From contig NC_087070.1 in assembly GCF_963678635.1 (NCBI RefSeq), positions 3,167,157-3,231,156 on the forward strand: 64,000 bases of DNA, given 5' to 3'. Source of the DNA: Symsagittifera roscoffensis (taxonomy: Eukaryota > Xenacoelomorpha > Acoela > Convolutidae). Below are positions 10,901 through 22,390 of this stretch, one piece after another. The first letter of the stretch is position 1; every line of letters begins with the position of its first letter. Below the pieces are notes generated by a model, which was not told where the DNA came from, ran no database searches, and saw only the letters and a program-made list of their open reading frames with translations. Both the position numbers and the translations under genes were made by a program.

Positions 10901-11441
10901 AATGCTTCCAAAGCAAAAAACTAGACGTAGAGGTACTGAATCTGTGAGTGAAATGGACGCTTGGTAATGTAAAACGTGCAATGAGACTTATGGTAACATC
11001 GATGATAAAGTAATGGAGTGTGATAAATGTCATGAACACCTTTGTACAACATGCATAAATATGAATCAAACTGAATAGAAACCATGGGACGTGGCCCAAC
11101 AACAGAAAGTCAAGCCACTAAAAGAAATTATAATGGAAGCATCTGAAGAGCAAAAAAGAGAAGAAGAAGACGACAAAAGAAGAAAAAAGAACTTGATAAT
11201 TTACAAAGCACCCGAGAGTACCCACCAAGATGGACATAACAGAAAGGTAGAAGACAAACATCTGATAGAAACATTTCTAGCATCGGTCGAAATGGGAAAC
11301 AAAACAGCCACAAATTCTGTCCGACCTGGGAAGAAGAACGATGAAGCCACGACAAACAGACCACTGTTACTATCCTTTGATAACGAAAAAGACGTAAACG
11401 AGATAATGAAAAACTTGAATAAATTAAAAGATGCCGAATAA
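10901..11441 (+). pseudogene. CR1-like ORF1: PHD-type finger and charged region
   Basis: From an ATG at 10901 (MLPKQKTRRRG) the frame reads through one stop into CKTCNETYG...VMECDKCHEHLCTTC at about 10970-11065. This is a PHD-like cysteine cluster as seen in ORF1 of several CR1 elements. After a second stop it becomes a Glu/Lys/Arg-rich segment (11091-11441) containing RRKKNLIIYKAPES, matching the RNA-binding ORF1 protein of this clade. Confidence 0.65.
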
Positions 11442-11639
11442 AAAATCAAGAACCTGCGAATTGGCCCAGACAGTAGTCTCAAGGAACGAGAAGAAGCCTG
11501 AAGATTGATAGCAAAAACAAAAAATGATTAAACGAAAAGGAACAAGGAGACTACGTTGACCTTGTGAGGGGGTTGCAAATAATGAATTGAGGAAAAAACC
11601 TCAAACCGATCTTTATTAATCTGGTACACAAACATAGAC

Positions 11640-12310
11640 ACATTAACTCAAGTCGAACAGCGCAAAATCACGTGAAGAATGAATCGAGAAAAATGCAAGC
11701 CTGATGTCTTCGCTCTAGTGGAAGACAAACCAAAAAATTCTCGCGCAAAATGGATTTCAGTAAGGCATAAAATCCAAAACTATAACATAGAACCAATTAA
11801 TTATGAACCCATCTGATCAAGGAAGCGGAATTTTAGTTTATATTATTGAAATTATTGAATCTCCTTGAACACAAATAACTTAACTCCTCTTTCCGTGGAA
11901 ATTTGTTTTTAAAAATTAAAATTGGCAGGAACATCATCAACATGGTGTATTGTATAGAAGTCCAAACTCAACCAAAGAAAACAAACACCAACTAAAAAAT
12001 TTGATCGCCAATTAGAACAAAACACAGTCAAATGACTCAACGCTAATAGTGGGAGACACAAATCTACCACAGATAGATTGGGAGGCCATGAATACATTAA
12101 AAGAAGAGAATCGCATTGAGTTCACCTTTATAGAGGCAGTAAAAACACACTACTAACACAACATATCAAAGAGCCTTCAAGGCTTACTGGCAGAGACAAA
12201 GCATCACTGCTTGATGTTGTGATGTCATATATAGTCATTAGAGATCTAGACACCAAGTTAGAGGCACCAATCGGAAAAAGTGACCACGTCCTTGTCAAGA
12301 TAGTGTGCCA
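11640..12310 (+). pseudogene. CR1-like endonuclease domain, fragmented
   Basis: Pieces in different frames match the endonuclease/exonuclease/phosphatase fold of non-LTR elements: GVLYRSPNSTKENKHQLKNL at about 11942, LIVGDTNLPQIDW near 12050, and LLDVVMS...IGKSDHVLVK near 12210-12300. The last contains the catalytic SDH motif. The continuous frame is lost. Confidence 0.65.
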
Positions 12311-12698
12311 GTAAAGAGGATTAAATCAAAATGTAAAAGCCGCAGAAAGTATGAAAAGGAGCTGCATGAAAACTGCATGAAAGAATTAATCGAAAAATTC
12401 GTGCCTTTATTTCAGATACGCTGCAGTGGCAATCAAATGCCGCTTGCAAGGGCAGTGCACATGAAGATAAAAGAAAAAAAAAGCCTGGAAAACATCAAAA
12501 TTTATCAAACAGCCAAAAATTTAACCAAATATAAAACAAACGAAATGAAGTTAGATCTGCCATACGATTGGAGGCACTAATCATCAGAAAAAGAAATATC
12601 ATCAGAAGTTAAAACTGATCCGAGTTAGTTCTGGAGTTACGTGCGCACCATAAACTACCATAAGAGAACCAATCCCCGCTTTAATAAATCCAAATGGT

Positions 12699-14280
12699 AT
12701 GCTAACTGACACGAACGACGAAACGGCAGAAGTGCTCTCAAACTTCTTTGCATCGGTTTTCACTGACGAAACCCCGGGTAACTGGGAGATCAGCCCTCCG
12801 CCAACCGCCAGCATTGATGACAACCTGGAGCTAACAATGAATGACATCCGAGAAGAACTCAATCGGTTAGACACTTCCAACTCGCCTGGACCAGATGGAA
12901 TTCATCTTAGGGTCCTATTTGAATTACGAGAATTCATCTTAAAACCACTTTTGATTTTTTTCCAAACCTCTTGGGAGACAAGCAAATTACCCGAAGACTG
13001 GAAGTTGGCTAACATATCTGCAATATTCAAATAAGGTAAAAAATCGATGGCAGGTAACTATAGACCAATCAGTTTAACATCAATATGTTGCAAGTTGTTC
13101 GAAAAGTGTTTTCGAAAGCATTTAATGGATCATTTCAATGAAAAAGGGATAATAACAATTGCACAAAACGGTTTTCGATCTGAACGTTCACTGACCTTAC
13201 AACTCCGAAAGTAATTGATGACTTCACCAGGGCAATGGACAAAGATGAAAATGTCGACGTGATATACTTGGACTTCAAGAAAGCCTTCGAATGGGTACCA
13301 CACAAAAAGACTGATCGGAATTCTTAGACAGTATGGAGTAACTGGAGGAACCTTGAACTGCATAACAGACTTTCTTGCGGGACGTCAACAGAGAGTGGCA
13401 ATTAACGATTAAAGATTCTCATTGCAGCCAGTAAAAAGTGGGATACCCCAGGGTTCAGTACTCGGCCCAGTACTGTTTTCAATACACATCAACACAATGC
13501 CGGACAAAATAGCGTCAAAAATATATCTATTTGCTGACGACGCGACATTATACCGTCAAATTGAAGACAAATCGGATGTAACAGGCATACATGAAAATTT
13601 ACAGTCACTAGAAATTTGGACATGCCAAAGTCTTTTGTCTTTTAAAATCGACAAATGTGTTCACCTGACAAAAGGAACAACGACAAAAGAAGTGCAACTC
13701 GAAATAGACATGGGTATCTGTCTTGACAACAAACTGACATTCGAAACACACATCACTAAAAAGCCAATAAGGCAAACGGCATGATAGCAGTAATTAAGAA
13801 AAGCTTCACTAAAGTCACGAAACAAGTATTTTTAAACATCTATAAATGCTTGATACGGCCACACCTCGAATTTGCGAACTTAATCTGGCACCCAAGGTTG
13901 ATCAAGCATCAAAAGGTCTTGGAAAACGAACAGAGAAGAGCGACGCGTCTAGTTATAAAAAATCTATCCTATTACGAACGCCTTAAGGAACTGAATCTAT
14001 CATCGCTGGAATACAGAAGGAAAAGAGGGCTATAATTGAAATGTATAAAGTCTGCTATGAATTTTATGATAAGAATGCCACTGCGCGACTATTCGAGCGG
14101 AATGATAGGGATTCTAGAGGTAACACATGTAAAGTAGTAGTACGTAAAGCAAATATAGTGGTGCGAAAAAATTTCTTCACGATAAGAGCATCTCTCGACT
14201 GGAACAATCTGCCACAGGAAACAGTGCAAAGCAAGACCATCGACGAATTCTGGTGGAAACAAGACAAACATTGGAATTGA
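12699..14280 (+). pseudogene. CR1-like reverse transcriptase, fragmented
   Basis: RT blocks appear in order across several frames: SNSPGPDGIHLRVL (12699-13034), GNYRPISLTSICCKLFEK near 13050, AQNGFRSERSLT near 13160, SGIPQGSVLGPVLFSIHINT at 13428, and LFADDATLY near 13530 (the FADD catalytic box). The C-terminal tail runs through 13781-14035 and 14041-14280 and ends DWNNLPQETVQS. There are at least four stops or frameshifts. Confidence 0.85.
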
Positions 14281-14351
14281 CATGTACGAATTCGAACGGA
14301 GATAGGAAAAACATTTGAAATGACCACAAGAGGCACTTCCTAATGGTCATA

Positions 14352-14378
14352 AAAAACTTGACTTGACTTGACTTGACT
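14352..14378 (+). repeat. CTTGA pentamer array at the CR1 3' end
   Basis: About four tandem CTTGA units directly follow the CR1 3' UTR. This short terminal microsatellite is the usual way CR1-type elements end. Confidence 0.7.
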
Positions 14379-14468
14379 GAAGCAAAAAAAAAAGAAACAA
14401 AAAATGAGTGTTATTTGAAACCGAATCGGCTCTTCATCTTGATTTAAATTATCTAAAAAATTTGTAAC

Positions 14469-15382
14469 TGTAACATTCGCCCGGAAGTACATATCGACGG
14501 AAAATAAAGCTAGGTTGTAAAAGGACTGGCTGGCGTCTAAACACAGCTCTACATGCCTTTAACCGTCTCTGCCAAAAACCAGTTCTTTATGCGGTCCTTT
14601 TAACATCGGGTCGATAAAATCGTTACTGATTTGGGCTATCGGCCAGAACGCTCAAATTAACCTAGTAACCCGCAAAAAGAGTGAGCTCGTGGCTGGGTCT
14701 CAGTATCCCCAGACAACGAGGTCACTCCTATAAACAGTGCTAACACTTATTTATTATATTACTTTTGTTTTTTTTTCGGTAGATAAAAATCATCATATCC
14801 ATCGGAGATGGATCAACCCTTTCCCTAAACTCATAGCTTCTCATACTCTGAAAATGAATTCGATGTTAATTAAATTCAACTCAGGACATCCCAGGAAGCT
14901 AAAGTTTGTTTAAAATAGACTTAAAGTTTCCTTCCCGAGACCCTTCCAGATTCTGGAATCCTGACGAAGAGCGGTCTTAGCGTCCTTCCGGAAGGCTGGT
15001 GATATCATCCCAATACCCTTTCTAATTCTCGAGAAGTCTTCGCTAACGAGTGTACAGCTACAATCGTTACAATTTGGACAGATTTTGTTATATTATCAGT
15101 CGTCATTATTGCTGTGTCTTCACAAAAATCTGTCTGTATTGTTCTATTCGCGACAATCGTCGTTCTGATATTTCTCTCATTTTCAGTTGTAGCCGTGACG
15201 TGTCTTTATTTCAGAATGATTTTTAAGTTTTATTTCGTCACTTCGAATTGACCTTTCCTAACTCGCTTAATCGTACGATTAGTACAGTTAATCTATCAAA
15301 ATTGTCAAAATTCCAAGTCTACGGTTACAATAAAGTTTCGAATCTGCCAGGCATTTTGGCGCCATTCTGTTGAAATGTCACA
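14469..15382 (-). repeat. 3' LTR of copy C
   Basis: The LTR is 914 bp, starting TGTGACATTT and ending CGAATGTTACA when read on the minus strand. It aligns along its length with the LTRs at 22391 and 44224, including the CTGAGACCCAGCC segment and a TCCATC/GATGGA hairpin (14798-14812). A purine-rich stretch (CCGGTGAGAG) lies just upstream on the element strand. Confidence 0.85.
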
Positions 15383-16215
15383 CTCTCACCGGTTAGCCCG
15401 GTCAATGTCCTCATTGAGTCTCGTGGTATTCATCAAGATGGTACAGTGACATCGAACAGAATTTACAAAACGCATGAAATGACCTTTACCCACGTCACAT
15501 CGACTCACCGCTGGATACAAATGGCATCATACTACACTGTAATAGCCTTCTAATTTCTTTCACTCATGTTTGAGGATATAACTTAAGATAAAATATCTTT
15601 TCTGACTTTTAAAGCAAATGCTTCGATTTGAAAATTATTCTCCTAGGTTTAAAAGGTTTTGGGATGCAGGAGAGTCCTGCCAACAAACAAACTAAAATTA
15701 TCCTTCTATGCTTCTTCCCTTTGGAACTTTAGTTGTTATTGGTCCTGAGTAATGAAGTTAAGAAACTATGTGTTTAGAAGGAACAATGAAATAATTTCCT
15801 TCTTCAAAATATACCCAAGCCCTTCATATCACCACAAAGTGATCAGATATCTTAGTTGGTTAAAAACAATCATGCAGGCTAGAATATTTGTTATGCTTCT
15901 CACTCAAGCCTCTCTAGATAAACAGTAAGTGTCTCTAAAGCCAATAACTAAAATTAATTGACAAATTTATTAATGCAACTCATTCTTAAACTCCAAAAAT
16001 CAACTAAAAGTTTTTCCTCCAATTAGTTTCAATTGCAGGCTCAATGGCTTGGTTTCTTATTTCAGATTTTCTCACATAAAAAAATCTGAGTATTGAAATC
16101 TTCTCCTTAGTTACTTCTTTGTTCACTTCTTCTGGCTTTTCGTGGTTTAGAAGTTCTAAAACTTCCAAATTCTTCTAATTTTTCTCCATTTTGCATCTTG
16201 TTTTCCGGTTCTTTG
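15383..16215 (-). other. 3' UTR of copy C
   Basis: This non-coding stretch lies between the giant ORF stop and the LTR and aligns with 43401-44223 of copy B. It contains a GCAGGA/TCCTGC stem-loop (15666-15680) that is also present in copy B. Confidence 0.7.
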
Positions 16216-18096
16216 TCATTGCTCCACCTCCTCGTCCTGCGACATCGACTCCGCACTTTCAGTTTCAGAATCTTTCAACAAGTCGGTGGCCATTCTGATG
16301 CTGTTGGAGGCAGTCATCCAACACCTCTGCTCTTCTACCCTTTGTTTACAACAAGGTAGCGGGTCTACAGTAGTCTCCCTATTCCTGCAGAAGCTGGACA
16401 TGCCTTTCTAAACGTTTCTCTCCAGGTCTTTCTTCAATATCTCTTCTCTTTCTCTCCCGTCACGCTCACATGATCTGGACGTTCTTTTCACTGCGGTAGT
16501 CACTGCATTCCGGTGAGTTACGAAAGCTCGCTTAAAAGCTCCTGCTCCAGTGTCCAGCTGATACGCACTGTACACTCTGCTGTGCTTCGACATATGTTTC
16601 TTGGCATACTCTTACAACCATGCAGTCATGTCGGCTCTAAACTATGGCATCAGTCGTCTTCTGGCCCATATCTTCTTCACTTCCATCGGAATATTCAAAA
16701 TTTTGCACATTGTCTCAAAAAGATCTGAATCTTTTAGACAAGCAAATTCCTCCAGTTGTTCTTTCGTCGGTATCTCCTGTCGATTGTTCTCCTTTACATG
16801 AGCTTCCAGCCATCGGATTGCCATCATAACTACCACTATCACTATCGTTATGGGCTGTGATGAGCCTGGTAAACCCATGGAGAGCAGCTCTCCAGATTAC
16901 CAGATCAACTCCAGATTACTGCGCCCAGGATACCACCATGTTTGTAGTAAGCAAAAGCATGGGAACTCATCATGCGTCAAAATGATGCTCCTTCAGTTGC
17001 GCTTTCCCGACGCCTCCAATAGTGGTTCCATTTCCATCATTACTCGGTGGATTTCGTCGTCTTCGTCTACTGCATTATAATCTGTTGCTCTTTATCCTCT
17101 CTGTTTCTGTCTTTCAAAGTCACTAAAGTTCCCACTAGCAAATCCCATGAGTTTTTTCCCAGTAGCGGCTCTAAATTGTTTTTGGTTCTTCCCGAAACTG
17201 CTGCAAATATCTTGAATAGAAACTCGTAAGGTTTTTTCGACATTTTCGCTAATCTCACACATTTCGGCACTGAGAAGGCTTGATCCACGATCGTCCTCGT
17301 ACTCTTCACATCCACTGCTACGAAGTGTACTGGGTATCGGCTTTTGCACAACGCCGATCCTACCAGACATCGCGCTCCCGAAGGTCTGCGATAAGCTTCA
17401 CTCTGCCGGATGTTCATTTCTGCTTCTTTCGCTTCTCTTCATTTTCCAATATACTTCTGCTCGGTTTGCAACACTCCTGGAAACACTTCTACGCTGATGG
17501 CCGGGACCATCTCATGCTTTGTTCTAGTTTCAATAGTGACTCTAAAGAACCAAACATGCTGTACGTTTCTGGTGCAGTCACTAAATTCTCCTCAGTTTCT
17601 CCGTGGCAGTCTGGAATCAATTCCGTTTCTGTTTTTGCCTTCATTAGTATATTCCCGAACAGTACTGTCAATTGCTTGTGTTGCTTTGCCAAGGTCTTTA
17701 CACAATTGAGACCTCCACGTATACGACCTTCCGGTCCACTGATTTTCGCTAGACAGCTACCAGGCGTAACCCAGTCCTCTGGTTCCCAGCCAGGCAACTC
17801 CACGTTGTTTTCTCTGTTGCTCTTGAAGGCTGTTGTCATCAAATTATAAATGATGTTCAGGTCACTAAAGTTACAGTCTGAATTCAACTTCCTTTGCAGA
17901 TCCGGTGTCGCACGCAATGTCGAATCACTATTAGGACTCGGACACCATGATGGTTTCATCAACTACCACACCACCATTAGGCTCGTTCTCAGTAATTCAT
18001 TCGAGAATCCCAATCCAAATTCCACTCAGTTATCAGATTTTGGCACTGAAGGAGCAGTCACCTTTTCTTCCAACAAAAGTCCTAATTTAGCCTGTT
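16216..18096 (-). pseudogene. Giant-ORF protein, C-terminal part (copy C)
   Basis: Five frame-shifted blocks (17962-17489, 17417-17067, 16878-16642, 16593-16408 and 16401-16216) align in order with the C-terminal third of the giant protein in copies A and B. Shared landmarks include PSWCPSPN, AFSVPKCVRL, GLPGSSQPITIVIV and CCKQRVEEQ. Upstream of 17962 the frame continues to about 18096, where it meets the SGNH gene at a deletion junction. Stops and indels rule out a full-length product. Confidence 0.85.
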
Positions 18097-18686
18097 GATT
18101 GGTAGCGCTCCTTATTGTTGCAATTCTTGATCAATCTCCTCGTTATGTATCGGTCTTCTCCATTTCTGAGCAAGGTTTCTTTCACTCGTTCCAGTTCTTC
18201 TTTTGTTTCGCTTAGATATTTCAACGTCTCGTTCGTCTGGACTTCCTTTTCTAATCTCACCAGTTTCGATGGCTCAGCTTCTCTCTGTTGTGAACTAGAC
18301 GAGGCTGCCTCGCTATTCATTTTCTGATGAATCCTTCCCAGTCCGTGCCTAGGCTTGGCCGGGAGAGGCATCTTACCTGGTTGGTAGGTCCTGGAGCTTC
18401 CAAATCCAGGCTCGTTCGCCAAGTCACTTCCTGAGAGAGCCCCGTTTCTCCACCTCATAATCTCCATGTTTTGGCGCTCTAGTACTCCGTGCTGTCCATA
18501 AGCGGCCATCAATAAGACTTCCGTGGGGCGTTCCCCCTGGTTGTCGTGCCCTAAGATGTTTATTAAGGCGGCCAGTAGCATGGCCACCTCTGGGTCCTGC
18601 AGAGCGAGGTCTCGATCCATCAGCCGGCAATAGATCGTATCTATCACTGGTCTTACATAAGCCTCCGCTAGGTTCAGCTCATTCAA
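18087..18686 (-). pseudogene. SGNH-gene N-terminal half (copy C)
   Basis: The frame (MNELNLAEAYVRPVIDTIY...) aligns with the N-terminus of the copy B gene at 33269 and of copy A at 55915, through the NEPGFGSSRTYQPG segment and the coiled-coil beginning. It ends at a deletion joining it to the giant ORF. The joined sequences share TGCAACAA, so the deletion probably arose at microhomology. The catalytic SGNH part is absent. Confidence 0.8.
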
Positions 18687-18762
18687 GTCAAAGTTATGGA
18701 TTCGGTTTAATTATCAGATTACGCAATTGAAACCTGATAAATAATTGAATGATTAATCAGGA

Positions 18763-18776
18763 TCTGGAAAAGAGGT
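18763..18776 (-). promoter_or_regulatory. Splice acceptor upstream of the SGNH gene (copy C)
   Basis: On the minus strand CCTCTTTTCCAG precedes ATCCTGATT. Copy B has TTCTTTTCTAG before ATCCTGATT at the same place, and copy A has a comparable polypyrimidine-AG. Conservation across copies suggests a real 3' splice site for a spliced SGNH mRNA. Confidence 0.55.
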
Positions 18777-18959
18777 CACGAATATCACATTTGTCAACAT
18801 TACTCCAGGTTAGTGTTAAAATTTGTTTTAAAACAGTCAGATAAAAATTTTTGATCTTGAAATATACAAAAATCAGTTCATTTCAAAAATACTTGGAATT
18901 TGACCTAAGAATGGACATTCCAAACTTTGGATCTATTCCTAAGATTATCGTTTGGTCAT

Positions 18960-19100
18960 TCGTGGTCACTAACCCTTCCACACCCAAGGTCCTTTTAACA
19001 TAACACATAACATATAACATAACACATCCTACACACATCCTACACTCAGCCTATACTCAGCCTATACTCAGCTTATACTCAAATAGTATCTCTTATGTAA
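18960..19100 (-). repeat. Simple tandem repeats in the SGNH upstream spacer
   Basis: ACATAACAT-type repeats are followed by about three and a half copies of ACTCAGCCTAT (near 19043-19085). Copy B has a related ATGTGT/GTTATG-rich stretch at the same place (32920-32960). This is a low-complexity spacer with no gene. Confidence 0.6.
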
Positions 19101-19640
19101 GTACACTTTTATGTTAGTAACGGAAAAGGTTGCGTGTATCAGTGCATACAGCTCCCGGTTTGGGTCGTATACCGGAAGCGAAAGATCTCTCAGCTCCCTT
19201 TCCACTAGGAAATCTCTGTCTCGTCAAGGACAGTACCAAGTCCTCAGGATCCACATCCTGCTTCTCCGTCGCCCTCGTCACCAAATAGCATAGATATTTT
19301 CCTGGTATTTGCGAAGCCGCCGGAGGCAAGTCTGCTACACCCTGGTCTTTGCTTCCACATATTCTGTGTTTTCATATTCTCCCTAAAAATCTGCTGCTAA
19401 CGCTGTCCTAAAACTCATATCCGCTGTGATCGCTATCGCACATGTCCTATTTGTAAGTATAAAGTCGCTATCTGTTAATATTATGCTGCTCGAGTATTCG
19501 TTTGGTAAGTTAAAACATGACTCTACTGATCTACCTATGTCTGTTTTCTTAGGATCTTCGCCTGTTCTGCTTCTAGGTCACATGTTTTTCTTGGTAGTTT
19601 TATTTTTTTGAATAATAATTTTTCAGTGTGGGCTATTAAT
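19101..19640 (-). pseudogene. Macro-like Pol tail (copy C), broken
   Basis: 19329-19114 reads PPAASQIPGKYLCYLVTRAT and then shifts frame. Before it, about 19611-19426 in other frames corresponds to the NEYS...SDFIL segment. These match the macro-like module of copies A and B. Frameshifts abolish the domain. Confidence 0.7.
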
Positions 19641-20660
19641 AAAAGGTTGGACGCAGGAATGAGTAATGGCCCTTCCTGGGCTGCCCAGGAAGGATCATCC
19701 CTGTCTTTTTATGTTTTTCATGCTCTTACGGTCTATGTCTTGAATAGTGAGACTGGTCTCCTTTGGATCCGATGTCAATTCGTTCAGCCACTCCAAGTCG
19801 CGCAGGCTCGTCAATTCTTGTTCGTACGATTGCTGCTGCTCGTCATCAGTTTCTACCTCAGGTTTATACCGGTCATCGACCCACTCCTCGTCTTGGTCGT
19901 CGACTATGTCTATGTCTTTTCACGCGGGTATTTCCTCTAAACCCACCAATTCTTCCACCATCTTCTTCGGGTCTATCCTGTCCACTATGAAATCGTCTTC
20001 ATAAGGTTTTTTTTTCTATGCAGTTCTTGTCCTGTCCCTCTGTCTTGTTTAAATTGTGAAGGGTAAATTTGGTTCCATGTTCTTGGACACGTCTATGTGC
20101 TCAGGGTTTTCCTTGTCCTCTTCTGCTTAGGGTAAGGTTTCTTCATCTGCTTCAATTATTCCATTAGGAACCAGGTCCAGCCTTGACTTGTTCCTTCCTC
20201 TAGAGGCTCATTTACATCGTTCTTTTCCCTGATACCTTTCTCATTGACTTCGCAAGCAGGGTTCATCATCAGATAATTGCCCTCCTCCATATCTTCAGGT
20301 ATGAACCAGTCCTCTGTGGATGGGTTATGCGGTTGAGTGTTCTCAAAGTGCGCAGCTCGACCACTACTCAGCATGTAAAACTTCCTTCCTGATGCACCTC
20401 TGTTATCATAAACGGTACCCTCAACTTCTTTAAGAGTTTCTTCGTTCCTTTCGGCGGAATGACGTTTTGAAAGACCCACACGTAGTCTCCTACTGAATAA
20501 GCTTTTGCACCAGCTGCCTTCTTGTCGAACCTTTTCTTCTGCCGGGCCTGGACTTGTTGCTTATTGCGTCTGCATAAGTCGTTCAGGTCTTGTTGACGTC
20601 TAATCACATCCCTAACAAAAATTTGTGGTGACGTTTTCGTTCCTTCATATTCGTTAAACG
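19641..20660 (-). pseudogene. Integrase C-terminus and acidic tail (copy C)
   Basis: 20655-20368 contains RFDKKAAGAKAYSVGDYVWV and FQNVIPPKGTKKLLKK, identical in layout to copies A and B. The adjoining frame (20479-20156) and pieces down to about 19650 match the acidic tail between integrase and macro-like module. The integrase catalytic core is missing. Confidence 0.8.
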
Positions 20661-20689
20661 CTGTAACGAACATTCTTAATTTTTGTGCT

Positions 20690-22030
20690 ACGGTGACTAC
20701 GTTATACTTTCAAGCGAAGGTTTTCAGCAAGGTGATCCGATTGCATCCATTGGATTCTGCATTATTTTTCATCATCTGCTCACTAACCTCGCTTCCAAAT
20801 TCAAATGTGGCTACTTTGATGACATATCGGCAAGTGATAACAGGAAAATCGTCTGACAAGACTCGAAAGAACTCACTGATGAGGCTAGAAAACTTGGACT
20901 GATGATCAAGCCCACAAATGTGAACTCACGGAGAAAGGAGAAAACACTGTCTCAATTCTTGAGAAGATTAACGCTATCTTTCCGGGCATCGAGTTGATCC
21001 CAATAGAAGACGTGATACTTCTAGGTGCAGTATTAGGCGAGAAAAGCATTGACACGATACTCGAGAAGAAAAATGAAGAGTTCAAAGGCCTTTGCACCAA
21101 GATCAAACACATTCCCAAACATCCAGCATTCTTCCTAATTAAAAACTGCTTAGCTATATCAAATTTTTTATACATATTCGGTACCTAGGCTTTCTTCAAA
21201 AGGGACAAAACTTTACAAGAAATGCATGACAACCTGAAAGGCAACATAGAATCAGTCATGAACATAGCTCTTGATAGGGACACTTGGACTCAGCTGACAC
21301 TCCCAGTCTCCAGTCTCCAATTGAACTAGCAACTCTGCCTTCATTGCATTGTTCGTTTCTTCCTCTTCCCTTGCCACATCACTGTTCAATAATCATTCCC
21401 CCTCAAATTCGCTTCTCCGAAAGGCACTATCACTTTGGCAATCAATGGCAGGTAAAATCAGTATAACTGCTGCAATGACTAAACCACTTCAGAAACAATG
21501 GACTAATCCAGTCTCGAAAAACAATCTCGGACTTCTTATCGAGCAATCTGCAACTGATCTTCAAAAAGCTCGCCTACAAGGAGTCAACTGCCGAGGAGCA
21601 GGAGATCGGCTTAATACCCTTCCTTCCAGTCCTCTTGGTCTCTGTCTCCAGGTTGACCAGTTCCGCATCGCCTGTCGCATCAGATTTGGCGCCACTGTAT
21701 CCAAAAAACAAAAATGTCAATGTGACACCACTCTCAACTCCTACGGCACGTATGCCTTGGTCTGCCCGCAAATCACCTCAAGGTTCACGAAACAGACCAT
21801 ATGCATTGAATTTATCCGTGACCCTTTAAAACAGCTCAAATTCCTGTCACACTTGAACTTACTGGCCTTCTCCGTGATGACGGACGCCGACCGAACTGCA
21901 CCACATTGACACCCTGGCAACGTCGCAAGCCCATTGCCTGGGATTTTACATGCGTCACCAGACTCGCGACATCCAATATCTGACCCATTCGCCCGGATTG
22001 GCACAGCGGAACCTTCCATCGTAGCACGAA
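20690..22030 (+). mobile_element. 5'-truncated LINE fragment, C-terminal half
   Basis: This begins inside an RT at EGFQQGDPIASIGF (motif B) and FDDIS (a degraded catalytic box). It continues through IPIEDVILLGAVLGEKSIDT and FFLIKNCLAISNFLYI, then a C-terminal cysteine-rich region (CQCDTTLNSYGTYALVCPQ) and WDFTC. This layout is a common arthropod/invertebrate LINE type distinct from the CR1 at 10.9 kb. Stops and frameshifts are frequent. It separates copies C and B of the giant element. Confidence 0.75.
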
Positions 22031-22390
22031 AACAACATAAGAGGCCTTAGTCGTCATATATTGATGAGAAGGAGGCTAGAATATCGAAGAAAATTTTTAG
22101 AAAAATTCGAATTGCGACGTGGCATTTCTGAGAAATGCAGAAACGGCCATATTTAGCGGGAAAATAGAGAAAAAACACAAAAACAACCGAATTAGTGAGA
22201 GACAGACGGTCGAGAAAATTGACAAAAAAAGGCGAAGCCTCTTATCGTGACGATCACGCACGATAAGACACTTAATTGAAGCAATTAGCCAGAAAAGGGG
22301 CTTTAGTGGGGCAGACGGAAGGAGCAGTACCCTCCCGTGCCACGAAGTTAGAGTAATAACGACGTTATTACTGGAAGAGTGCGGAAGCGG
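22031..22390. other. Hairpin-rich stretch with LTR-like segment
   Basis: There is no gene. About 22078-22190 resembles 22530-22640 inside the adjacent LTR (AAAAATTCGAA, TTTCTGAGAAA, CAGAAACGGCCAT), so it may be a fragment of a related LTR. Two inverted repeats are visible: CTTATCGT/ACGATAAG near 22234 and AGTAATAAC/GTTATTACT near 22350. Confidence 0.4.

Larger units (their letters stand above)
10886..14377 (+). mobile_element. CR1/Jockey-superfamily LINE, near full length but decayed
   Basis: In order, this carries an ORF1 with PHD-like finger and charged coiled region, an apurinic-type endonuclease, a reverse transcriptase, and a 3' end of repeated CTTGA. A microsatellite-like 3' end in place of poly-A is typical of CR1-like elements. 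Many stops and frameshifts are present, so it cannot be active. No target-site duplication was identified. Confidence 0.8.
14469..20660 (-). mobile_element. Giant LTR retrotransposon, copy C, truncated and deleted
   Basis: Minus-strand remains appear in element order: integrase C-terminus (20660-20156), the Pol tail and macro-like region, the N-terminal half of the SGNH gene, then the C-terminal third of the giant ORF, the 3' UTR and a 3' LTR. Everything upstream of the integrase tail is missing, replaced by a LINE fragment at about 20660. A large internal deletion joins the SGNH gene directly to the giant ORF near 18095. The sequence is closer to copy B than to copy A. Confidence 0.85.
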
